From DASPMP01 sp035758925 (GTDB lineage: Bacteria; Gemmatimonadota; Gemmatimonadetes; Gemmatimonadales; Gemmatimonadaceae): a stretch of DNA of 12,655 nt. The position numbers and the translations under genes were made by a program. The stretch lies in the NCBI GenBank assembly GCA_035758925.1, contig DASTVV010000112.1, positions 1 through 12,655 of the forward strand, written 5' to 3'. A model generated the notes under the pieces. That model was not told the DNA's origin, made no database searches, and saw only the letters and a list, made by a program, of their open reading frames with translations. How positions within the stretch are numbered: position 1 is the first letter of the stretch; the number at the start of each line of letters is the position of its first letter. This document shows, in pieces, positions 7,011 to 12,655 of this stretch.

Positions 7011-7097
7011 GGCGGGGGTCCTGATATATGGTAGGGACACCGCGCCTGGAACAAACCCCTATCCGCCCGGTAATATCGCGGTTTAGCTTCGCCAGCC
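7011..7097. promoter_or_regulatory. Divergent promoter region between fecR-like and ECF sigma genes
   Basis: The 87 bp between the two starts must hold both promoters. For the sigma gene, GGAACA (7048-7053) and TAATAT (7071-7076) are 17 bp apart, a plausible -35/-10 pair; GGAAC is also the usual -35 core of ECF promoters, which would allow autoregulation. For the minus strand, TTGTTC and CATATA are 18 bp apart, but the transcript would then start very near the AGGA and ATG. Both calls are by eye. Confidence 0.4.
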
Positions 7098-7676
7098 ATG
7101 GACGACGGCGAGCTGCTGACGCGAATCCAGGCCGGAGACGAAAGCGCGTACGACACGGCCTTCCGCGCCTGGTATCCGATTCTGGTTCGCGTCGCCGGCT
7201 CACTGGTCCGCGACACGGACGCCGCCGAGGAGGTGGCACAGGACGTCATGGTCGAGTTGTGGCGTCGCCGGCATGTCATCGACGCCTCGGTGTCCTTGCG
7301 AGCCTACCTGCTGCGCTCGGTACGCAACCGCTCCCTGAACCAGCTGCGACACCTGCGCGTGCGGCGCCAGTCGGAGGCGGAGATCGAAGCGACGTACGAT
7401 GCGCCGCTGGCTTCTGATCAGCCGATCGTCGCCAAGGAGTTGTCGGAGGCGGTTCAGATCGCACTGAAGGAGCTTCCGCCCCGCTGCCGCGAAGTCTTCG
7501 AGCTGAGTCGCGTCAGTGGACTCAAGTACACGGAGATCGCGGAGACCCTCGGCATCTCGCCCAAGACCGTCGAGGCCCAGATGGGCAAGGCGCTGCGGAT
7601 CCTGCGCGAGCGGCTCTCGGAGTGGATCGTACCGCCAAACCTCAGGACCAAAAGCGTCAGCACTGACGAACACTGA
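7098..7676 (+). CDS. ECF (extracytoplasmic function) RNA polymerase sigma factor
   Basis: 192 aa. Region 2 at ~18-88 covers core binding and -10 recognition (YDTAFRAWYPILVRVAG, DAAEEVAQDVMVELWRRR, LRAYLLRSVRNRSLNQLRH). Region 4 at ~119-172 carries the helix-turn-helix for -35 recognition (LKELPPRCREVFELSRVSGL, YTEIAETLGISPKTVEAQMG). There is no region 3 or C-terminal extension, so this is a minimal ECF factor of the FecI/RpoE type. The ATG at 7098 has no clear Shine-Dalgarno site, and the frame has no better upstream start. It is divergent from the FecR-like regulator and STN-bearing receptor, so I infer that it directs transcription of that operon and perhaps its own gene when the receptor is occupied. 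It converges with the lipoprotein gene, 33 bp away. Confidence 0.95.
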   Translation: MDDGELLTRIQAGDESAYDTAFRAWYPILVRVAGSLVRDTDAAEEVAQDVMVELWRRRHVIDASVSLRAYLLRSVRNRSLNQLRHLRVRRQSEAEIEATYDAPLASDQPIVAKELSEAVQIALKELPPRCREVFELSRVSGLKYTEIAETLGISPKTVEAQMGKALRILRERLSEWIVPPNLRTKSVSTDEH

Positions 7677-7709
7677 CAGCAAACTGCCTATCACGGACAC
7701 GCTGTTGAT

Positions 7710-8777
7710 CTACTCGCAGACGAGCTTCTTTCTCGGCAGCGTGATCGTGCAGTTCTTGGTCACGCCATCCTGCGTGATCTTCACGCTGATGACGTTCGTG
7801 CCATCGAAGGTGATTTCCTCGGTGCGCTCCTTCGTCTTCGCCGCACCACCTTCGGGCGTGATCGTGACCTTCATGTGGCGAAGGACGCTGCCGGAGCTTG
7901 GGATGGTCGGACGATCGTCCGTGATCGGAATGATGACGTCGGTGACCTTGTCGTCGGCGTCGCGAACGGCCGTGAAGTTCGTACCGTGACGACGTCCGTT
8001 GATCTCCTCGTGCGCCTCAGCGGTACCGTTCACCTTGCGCTCCGTCTTGCCGGGAGACAGGCCCTCCACCGTGAAGTCACTGGCGTGATGCACGGTCGCC
8101 TTCACCGCGTCGTCGGCATCGTCATCCTCGGCGTCTTCGTGCTCATCGTCGTCGTCGTCGTGGCGAATCTTCGTTCCGCTCACGTCGATCTTGGCGTTGA
8201 TCAAGTCCGTCGTGGCGGAGTCGAACTTCGGCTGCGCGGCGCCCGCAGCGTCCTTGAACGCAAACGACTTCTTCACGGTGAACCCACGGTCATTCACGCG
8301 GTCCGGGCAGTTCACGCGTCCGCTGGTGGCGTCGAAGGCGCAGCTGGAGGGAAGATCGAAGATGTGGAACGGGCCGTCACCTATGCCTCTTCCAAACGCA
8401 ATCGCGCCGATGAAGTGCGGACCCAGCCCGCCGCCCATCAGGAGGCCTCGGACGCGCTTGCCGAAGCCATCGTGATGGTCATCGTCCTCATGCTCGGCGT
8501 CTTCTCCATCGCGCCGACCGCTGCCTGCGGTACCGGGCCCGCTGTTACTGCCGCGATCGAACGACGCCTGCCCGCCCATCATCCCAGGGAAGAACGGTAG
8601 CCCCTCGTCGGCGATGGGATCGAAGCTGTTCGAGTTCGCGCTGAAGCCCGCTGGAACCGTTTCGAAGGCTTCGCTGAGCGCGACGGTGTTGGCGCCATCG
8701 GTCGTGAGGTCCGAGCACGCGACGAGCGCGGCTCCGACGGTGCAAATCGCGATGGCCCATCTGGCTGAGGCTTTCAT
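7710..8777 (-). CDS. Secreted lipoprotein with Asp/Glu/His-rich segments, function unknown
   Basis: 355 aa, not recognised. The N-terminus MKASARWAIAICTVGAALVAC is a lipoprotein signal with lipobox LVAC, putting lipidated Cys21 at the mature end followed by Ser-Asp. GGAG lies 7 nt before the ATG. Two low-complexity acidic/His blocks stand out: ~89-103 (DGEDAEHEDDDHHDG) and ~205-223 (RHDDDDDEHEDAEDDDADD). A Gly-rich hydrophobic segment (LLMGGGLGPHFIGAIAFGRG, ~112-131) lies between. Cys146/Cys157 and Cys343/Cys354 are spaced for two disulfides. The C-terminal half (~225-355) looks like beta-sheet (DFTVEGL, EITFDGTNVISVKIT, CTITLPRKKLVC). The acidic/His blocks could bind divalent metals; that is inference. 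It follows the LTXXQ gene on the same strand with a 108-bp gap, so the two may form a small envelope operon. Confidence 0.8.
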   Translation of the reverse strand: MKASARWAIAICTVGAALVACSDLTTDGANTVALSEAFETVPAGFSANSNSFDPIADEGLPFFPGMMGGQASFDRGSNSGPGTAGSGRRDGEDAEHEDDDHHDGFGKRVRGLLMGGGLGPHFIGAIAFGRGIGDGPFHIFDLPSSCAFDATSGRVNCPDRVNDRGFTVKKSFAFKDAAGAAQPKFDSATTDLINAKIDVSGTKIRHDDDDDEHEDAEDDDADDAVKATVHHASDFTVEGLSPGKTERKVNGTAEAHEEINGRRHGTNFTAVRDADDKVTDVIIPITDDRPTIPSSGSVLRHMKVTITPEGGAAKTKERTEEITFDGTNVISVKITQDGVTKNCTITLPRKKLVCE

Positions 8778-8803
8778 ACCGTGTCTCCGCTATGGTCTGT
8801 AGA

Positions 8804-8824
8804 GGCGTCGTCGAATCAGACGCC
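8804..8824. repeat. Short inverted repeat upstream of the lipoprotein gene
   Basis: GGCGTC (8804-8809) and GACGCC (8819-8824) form a 6-bp stem with a 9-nt loop. It lies 27 bp before the lipoprotein start on the minus strand, in the 108-bp gap after the LTXXQ gene. It could be a weak terminator, a leader hairpin or an operator; the sequence does not decide. Confidence 0.25.
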
Positions 8825-8885
8825 CCGGGGTTGCACAGAGCGGAGAACACGTCGCATGAAGCACACCCCTACGATGTGACGCGCG

Positions 8886-9479
8886 TCACTCCGACGGCGG
8901 CGGCGATTCTGGAGGACGCGGTGGGCGCGGCATGTCGCGGAACCGCTGATCGCGCGGACCGAACTCCCGCCGCTCGCGCCGATCGAACCGTCCTCCACCG
9001 AAGCCACGTCCCGGCCCGCCGCGACGAAACTCGCGTGCACCGCCGGCGCGGCGCGAGACGAGATTCCACGCGCGACTCTGCTGGTCCGGAGTGAGAACCG
9101 CGATCGCGTCGCGCTGATCGGTGCTTGCCAGCGCGCGCTCGCGGTCGAAGTCCAGGCGTATGCGCTCACGCAGCTGACGTCTCGCGACCGAGTCGCCCGG
9201 GCTACGCTCGAAACGCGCGCGACCAGAGTCCATGGCAGCCCGCATCGAACGCCGCCGCGATTCGGCGCGTCTCGCGATTGCGGCCAGCTTCACGACCTGA
9301 GCGTCCGTAAGATCCAGCTCCGCGGTGTTCGCGAGCAGCAGCTTGGCCGACGACGCGCCGGGCCCGCGACGAAGATCACCCGCGCCGGGCGGACCGCCGG
9401 CGGGGGGAGCACCCTGAGCCGTCAGGGTAACCCCGGTGGCAAGTGACAGCACGACTACGAATCGATAACTCGAGAACAT
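8886..9479 (-). CDS. LTXXQ-motif (Spy/CpxP-like) periplasmic protein with Arg/Gly/Pro-rich tail
   Basis: 197 aa. The start at 9479 gives a signal peptide (MFSSYRFVVVLSLATGVTLTAQ), with GGAG 10 nt upstream; the frame is open further upstream, but that stretch reads as non-coding. Two copies of the family motif LTxxQ are present: LTDAQ at 57-61 and LTPDQ at 129-133. They bracket a helical, Arg-rich middle (LAAIARRAESRRRSMRAAM ... LRERIRLDFDRERALAST) as in Spy/CpxP, which act as envelope chaperones or stress modulators in enterobacteria. Residues ~145-197 form an unusual tail of RGG- and FGPRDQRFRD-type segments ending in PPRPPESPPPSE. A mature protein this basic could bind the acidic lipoprotein encoded next to it; that is inference. 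Stress or metal response is a family-based guess. Confidence 0.82.
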   Translation of the reverse strand: MFSSYRFVVVLSLATGVTLTAQGAPPAGGPPGAGDLRRGPGASSAKLLLANTAELDLTDAQVVKLAAIARRAESRRRSMRAAMDSGRARFERSPGDSVARRQLRERIRLDFDRERALASTDQRDAIAVLTPDQQSRAWNLVSRRAGGAREFRRGGPGRGFGGGRFDRRERREFGPRDQRFRDMPRPPRPPESPPPSE

Positions 9480-9626
9480 GAGCGCGCTTCTCCGAGTTGT
9501 TGGTGGAGTCATCCCCACCCCTCTATAACAGATAGACCCCTCCAAATCTGAGTTGTTAATTCCGCGGCGCGTTGCCTTCTGGAACCCTTTGCGCGGACTG
9601 GGCCTACGCCGTACGTTCGGCGCACC
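9480..9626. promoter_or_regulatory. Divergent intergenic region between LTXXQ and SDF symporter genes
   Basis: These 147 bp separate two divergent starts and are more AT-rich in the middle (9520-9560) than their surroundings. On the minus strand TTAACA, 17 bp and TCTATC is one weak promoter match; TTATAG is another -10 candidate. On the plus strand TTGCGC, 17 bp and TACGTT (ending about 10 nt before the ATG) would give a very short leader, consistent with the lack of a Shine-Dalgarno site for the symporter. No clear operator palindrome was seen. Confidence 0.3.
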
Positions 9627-10928
9627 ATGACGGGTGACACTCGGCGGGTCACGTGGATGGCGCTGCTGGCGCTGGTGCTCGGGCTCCTGACCGGCGCGGC
9701 GCTCGCGTCGTTCCGCATGGCCGGCCTGGAGCGTCTGATCGGGTTTCTCGAGCCCATCGGCACGCTCTGGGTGAATGCGGTTCGTATGACCATCGTGCCG
9801 CTCGTGGTCTCCATGCTGATCGTCGCGGTCGCATCGAGCGATAGTCTGCGGTCGATGGGTCGGCTCGGCGGCGCTGCCCTGCTCTTCTTTCTCGGCACCC
9901 TGGTTGTCATCGGCGTGTATGCGGCGCTCCTCGCGCCCCCACTGCTTGCCGGACTCACCATAGACCCGCAAGCGGCCGCGGACCTTCGCGCCACGGCGGC
10001 GTCCGGCTCACAGCAGGTGGCCACGACCGTGAAAGGCATGGGCGGATTTGCCCAGCGCATCGTGGAACTGATCCCTCCCAACCCCATCAGGGCCGCCGCT
10101 GACGGTGCGATGCTGCCGCTCATCGCGTTCACCGTGATGTTCGCGGCGGCACTGTCGCGAATCCCCGCCGAGATGCGCGAGACCCCTGTGCGATTCTTCC
10201 GCGGCGTGAGCGAGGCGATGCTTGTCATCATCCGATGGGTCTTTGTCGCGGCACCCGTCGGTGTATTCGCGCTCGCTGTTGTCGTCGGGGCTCGCCTCGG
10301 CTACACGGCGGTCGCCGCGGTGGGCTACTACGTCGGTGTGTTCGCGCTCCTCATGATCGGCGTCATGCTCATGGTGTATGTGGCCGCGATCACGATCGGG
10401 CGAGTGCCGTTGCGCAAATTCGCGACGGCGGTAGCACCAGCACAGGTCATCGCCCTCGGGTCGCGCTCGTCCTCGGCCGCGTTGCCGGCGATGATCGATG
10501 CCGCGCGTGACGTGCTGCGCCTGCCGCCTCAGATCGTGAGCTTCGTGCTGCCAGCGGCCGTCGCGGTGTTCCGCGTCTCGGCGCCGATCTCCTTCGTCCT
10601 TGGCGCCCTCTTCCTCGGCAAGCTGTACGACGTAAGCATCGGAACCGCGCAAGTCATCGAGCTCATCGCCGTCTCCATCATGCTGAGCTACAGCGTCCCG
10701 CCGGTGCCCAGCGGGTCCCTGTTCCTGATGGCGCCGGTGTTCGCCGAGCTCGGAATCCCCGTGGAAGGGGTCGCGATTCTCATTGCCATCGACGTGATCC
10801 CGGACCTGCTCAAGACCACCACGATCGTGACGGCGCACATGGCGAGCGCGGTCGTCGTCGCGCGCGTCGCTCCGGAACGGATGCCCGGAATCGCCGCTCA
10901 AGGCGAAATCGAGGTGGCGGCGACGTGA
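9627..10928 (+). CDS. SDF-family (DAACS, GltP/DctA-like) symporter with divergent ion- and substrate-binding motifs
   Basis: 433 aa inner-membrane protein. The fold is that of the dicarboxylate/amino acid:cation symporters: hydrophobic segments throughout, the N-terminal 'P.G..F...ik..i.P' region (LEPIGTLWVNAVRMTIVPLV, ~41-60), and the HP1 serine motif SRSSSAALP (279-287). The rest of the binding machinery differs. Where the family has NMDGTA there is FRVSAP (315-320). The HP2 tip is SVPPVPSGS (356-364) instead of a GVPGAG-like loop. In the last helix, IDVIPDLLKTTTIVTAHM keeps both aspartates (389, 393) but has Lys396 for Arg, Ile400 for Asn and His404 for Asp by alignment to GltPh. Na+ ligands are therefore largely lost and the substrate or coupling ion may differ. 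The stop overlaps the aminotransferase start (GTGA). Family assignment is secure; substrate is unknown. Confidence 0.9.
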   Translation: MTGDTRRVTWMALLALVLGLLTGAALASFRMAGLERLIGFLEPIGTLWVNAVRMTIVPLVVSMLIVAVASSDSLRSMGRLGGAALLFFLGTLVVIGVYAALLAPPLLAGLTIDPQAAADLRATAASGSQQVATTVKGMGGFAQRIVELIPPNPIRAAADGAMLPLIAFTVMFAAALSRIPAEMRETPVRFFRGVSEAMLVIIRWVFVAAPVGVFALAVVVGARLGYTAVAAVGYYVGVFALLMIGVMLMVYVAAITIGRVPLRKFATAVAPAQVIALGSRSSSAALPAMIDAARDVLRLPPQIVSFVLPAAVAVFRVSAPISFVLGALFLGKLYDVSIGTAQVIELIAVSIMLSYSVPPVPSGSLFLMAPVFAELGIPVEGVAILIAIDVIPDLLKTTTIVTAHMASAVVVARVAPERMPGIAAQGEIEVAAT

Positions 10929-12223
10929 CGCACTACCCGGAAACGTCGGTCTTCCTGCGAAAGCTGCGCTGGGAGTATCCGCGCATCACACACGGCAAGG
11001 GCTCGTGGATCTACGACGACGCCGGCAATTCGTACCTCGACGCCTGCGGCGGCGCTTTCGTGAGCAACCTGGGACACGGCATCGCCGAGATCGGTGCGGC
11101 GATGGCGGCCCAGGCGAGCAAGCTGGCCTACGTGAGCGGCATGACGCTCACCCACACCGCGGTCGAGGAATTCGCGGAGGAGCTCGCGCGACTCGCGCCC
11201 GGTGACCTGGACAAGGTCTACCCTCTCTCCAGCGGCTCGGACGCCGTGGAAGCAGCGTTGAAGCTGGCGCGCCAGTACTGGGCGGAACTGGGCCGGCCAG
11301 GCAAGCACCGGATCATCGCGCTGAATCCCTCGTACCACGGGAACACGCTGCTGGCGCTCTCGGCGTCGGCGCGCGAGCACTACAAGACGATGTACAAGGG
11401 CTGGCTGGTGGATGTCGCACGTGTCCCCGCCTACGACGCCGGCGCGCTGGAGACGGCGATGACGAACATCGGTCCCGACTCAATTGCCGCGTTCATCCTG
11501 GAGCCGGTTGGCGGATCATCCAGCGGAGCGCTCGTGCCCGAACCAGGCTATTTGCGGCAGGTGCGGGAGATCTGCGATCGCAACGATGTGCTGTTCATCG
11601 CCGACGAGATCCTGTGCGGTGCCGGACGCACGGGCACGTGGTCTGCGCTCGAACCTGACCAGGTGGTCCCCGACATTCAGGTGTTGGGCAAGGGAATCGC
11701 GGCGGGCTTCGCGCCGCTGGCTGCCGTCGTGGCGCCAACCCGAATCGTCGACGCGTTCGCGCGAGGATCGGGCGGGCTCAACCACGCACAGACCTTCTCG
11801 CATCACGCCGTGTCCTGCGCCGCCGGGACCGCGACGCTCCGCTATCTCGCGCGACACAAGCTGGTCGAACGCTGCGCGCGAATGGGCGTTGCTCTGCACG
11901 CGAAGCTTGCGGACCTGCGGGGCACGCCACACGTGGGCGCCATCCGCGGCCGCGGCCTTCTGGCCGGCATCGAGCTCGTGGACGACCCCAGCACCGGCGC
12001 GCCGTTTCCCCGCTCCCTCCATGTCGCCGAGTCGCTGACTCGTGCCGCGCTCGACGCGGGGCTGATCGTGTGGCCGAACGTTGGTCACGTCAACGGTACG
12101 GAAGGCGACCTTGTGATGCTGGCGCCGCCATTCACCGTCAGCGAGGACGAGATCGATCAGATTGTAGGGCGTCTCGGCGACGCGATCCGGCAAACCGTCA
12201 GACAGCTTGCGGTGCGCGCATGA
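10925..12223 (+). CDS. Class III PLP-dependent aminotransferase
   Basis: 432 aa, full length for fold-type I class III aminotransferases (BioA, GABA, ornithine and omega-amino acid enzymes). The GTG start at 10925 overlaps the symporter stop by 4 bp and has GAGGTGG 7 nt upstream (10911-10917). Visible motifs: SSGSDAVEAALKLAR (~102-116, phosphate loop), YHGNT (137-141), LEPVGG (192-197), IADEILCGAGRTG (225-237; Asp227 pairs with the pyridine N) and VLGKGIAAGFAPLAAV, with Lys256 the Schiff-base lysine. The usual Gly-Asn-Pro of 'TF.GNP.acAA' reads TFSHHAVSCAA (290-300), as in one subgroup of class III enzymes. Donor and acceptor cannot be read. Coupling to a symporter upstream and a secreted hydrolase downstream suggests catabolism of an imported amine or amino acid. 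Confidence 0.95.
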   Translation: MTHYPETSVFLRKLRWEYPRITHGKGSWIYDDAGNSYLDACGGAFVSNLGHGIAEIGAAMAAQASKLAYVSGMTLTHTAVEEFAEELARLAPGDLDKVYPLSSGSDAVEAALKLARQYWAELGRPGKHRIIALNPSYHGNTLLALSASAREHYKTMYKGWLVDVARVPAYDAGALETAMTNIGPDSIAAFILEPVGGSSSGALVPEPGYLRQVREICDRNDVLFIADEILCGAGRTGTWSALEPDQVVPDIQVLGKGIAAGFAPLAAVVAPTRIVDAFARGSGGLNHAQTFSHHAVSCAAGTATLRYLARHKLVERCARMGVALHAKLADLRGTPHVGAIRGRGLLAGIELVDDPSTGAPFPRSLHVAESLTRAALDAGLIVWPNVGHVNGTEGDLVMLAPPFTVSEDEIDQIVGRLGDAIRQTVRQLAVRA

Positions 12224-12655
12224 GAGTGGTGATCGCGATGGGCTTACTGGTTGGCGCCCAACTCGGGGCGCAGGACACCAATTTCGTGCGGGAGACAAAC
12301 GTCGCCGTGCCGATGCGCGACGGCGTCGTCCTGCGGGCCGACGTGTGGCGGCCGGCCGGCGACGGGAAGTATCCCGTGCTCGTGTATCGCACGCCCTACG
12401 GCAAGCATCAGGCAACCGCCGCGCAGACCACGGCGCGCAAGGCAGTTCCGCGTGGCTACGTCGTGGTGATGCAGGACGTGCGGGGGCGCTACGCCTCGGA
12501 TGGCGAGTTCGTCGCCTATCAGCAGGAAGGCAAGGACGGCTTCGATACCATCGAGTGGGCCGCGCGACAGCCGTGGTCGAACGGCGCCGTCGGCACGTTC
12601 GGGCTGAGCTACCCCGGTGCCGTGCAGTGGCTGGCCGCTGTCGAGAGTCCGCCAC
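12220..12655 (+). CDS. Secreted CocE/NonD-type (S15-like) alpha/beta hydrolase, 5' part
   Basis: The gene is cut by the right edge; 145 residues are visible. ATG 12220 overlaps the aminotransferase TGA (ATGA), so it is the third coupled gene of the operon. The N-terminus MRVVIAMGLLVGAQLGAQ is a signal peptide. The body follows the CocE/X-Pro dipeptidyl-peptidase pattern: VPMRDGVVLRADVWRPAGDG, YPVLVYRTPYGK (the Tyr of this stretch helps form the oxyanion hole in CocE), GYVVVMQDVRGRYASDGEF and the nucleophile elbow GLSYPG with Ser130. The catalytic Asp and His and the jelly-roll domain would lie outside. Substrates in the family range from X-Pro peptides to esters, amides and beta-lactam acyl groups, so specificity is open. 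Here it probably releases an amino acid-type product in the periplasm for the linked symporter. Confidence 0.9.
   Translation, partial: MRVVIAMGLLVGAQLGAQDTNFVRETNVAVPMRDGVVLRADVWRPAGDGKYPVLVYRTPYGKHQATAAQTTARKAVPRGYVVVMQDVRGRYASDGEFVAYQQEGKDGFDTIEWAARQPWSNGAVGTFGLSYPGAVQWLAAVESPP

Noticed and set aside
7677..7709. Possible bidirectional terminator between sigma factor and lipoprotein genes
   Set aside because: Only short CACTGAC direct repeats and a 4-bp CAGC/GCTG pairing are visible; no stable stem or U-tract.
8125..8162. Trinucleotide-like repeat (tcgtcgtcgtcg) as a structural repeat element
   Set aside because: It simply encodes the poly-Asp run of the lipoprotein on the minus strand, so it is explained by protein composition.
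9480..9971. Upstream extension of the LTXXQ gene frame to 9971
   Set aside because: It runs opposite to the symporter's N-terminus, is His/Arg/Gln-rich, and would bury the signal peptide that starts at 9479.
10008..10901. Minus-strand frame of 297 codons opposite the symporter
   Set aside because: Composition is dominated by Arg, His, Asp and Gly, the typical mirror of a hydrophobic membrane protein gene.
11516..12655. Minus-strand frame of 379 codons at the right end
   Set aside because: Arg-rich with no domain pattern; the plus strand carries the aminotransferase and CocE-type hydrolase.

Overview
The window is about 12.7 kb of high-GC bacterial DNA, with strong G/C preference at third codon positions. 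The mix of an ECF sigma/FecR/TonB-receptor set, secreted M28 and CocE-type hydrolases, an LTXXQ protein, lipoproteins, short leaders and often weak Shine-Dalgarno sites suggests a soil-type member of Gemmatimonadota or a relative such as Acidobacteriota. That is inference from style; there is no rRNA or marker gene. No tRNA, rRNA, CRISPR array, insertion sequence or integrase was seen.

Layout. Positions 3-899 (+) are the C-terminal part of a TPR protein cut by the left edge. It converges on a small membrane-anchored protein of unknown function (924-1340, -), with a 10-bp hairpin between them. Then, all on the minus strand and read right to left: an anti-sigma FecR protein (7010-6051), a TonB-dependent receptor with an STN signalling domain (6054-3586, ATGA overlap), a secreted M28 zinc peptidase (3293-1896) and an OsmC-family protein (1885-1436). 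The ECF sigma factor (7098-7676, +) is divergent from FecR. Together sigma, FecR and receptor look like a cell-surface signalling and uptake system, with the peptidase as a possible neighbour in function. Further right are a D/E/H-rich lipoprotein (8777-7710, -) and an LTXXQ (Spy/CpxP-like) protein with an Arg/Gly/Pro-rich tail (9479-8886, -). Last comes a tightly overlapping plus-strand operon: a divergent SDF-family symporter (9627-10928), a class III aminotransferase (10925-12223) and a secreted CocE/S15-type hydrolase that runs off the right edge (12220-end).

Main discovery candidate. The OsmC gene carries an in-frame TGA (1504-1502) exactly where OsmC/Ohr proteins have their second redox cysteine. 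The same frame continues for 21 more codons of OsmC-like C-terminus with near-total G/C at third positions, to a second TGA at 1438-1436. Starting 14 nt after the first TGA is a 7-bp stem with a GGUC loop whose G residues lie 21-22 nt downstream, as in bacterial SECIS elements. I read this as a candidate selenocysteine-containing OsmC peroxidase (C60/U128, 149 aa). A nonsense mutation or sequencing error remains possible.

Second candidate. The SDF symporter has lost most of the family's Na+- and substrate-binding motifs (NMDGT, Arg, Asn and Asp of the last helix) while keeping the fold. It sits in a translationally coupled operon with an aminotransferase and a secreted hydrolase, suggesting a dedicated hydrolyse-import-transaminate route for an unknown amine or amino-acid-like substrate.
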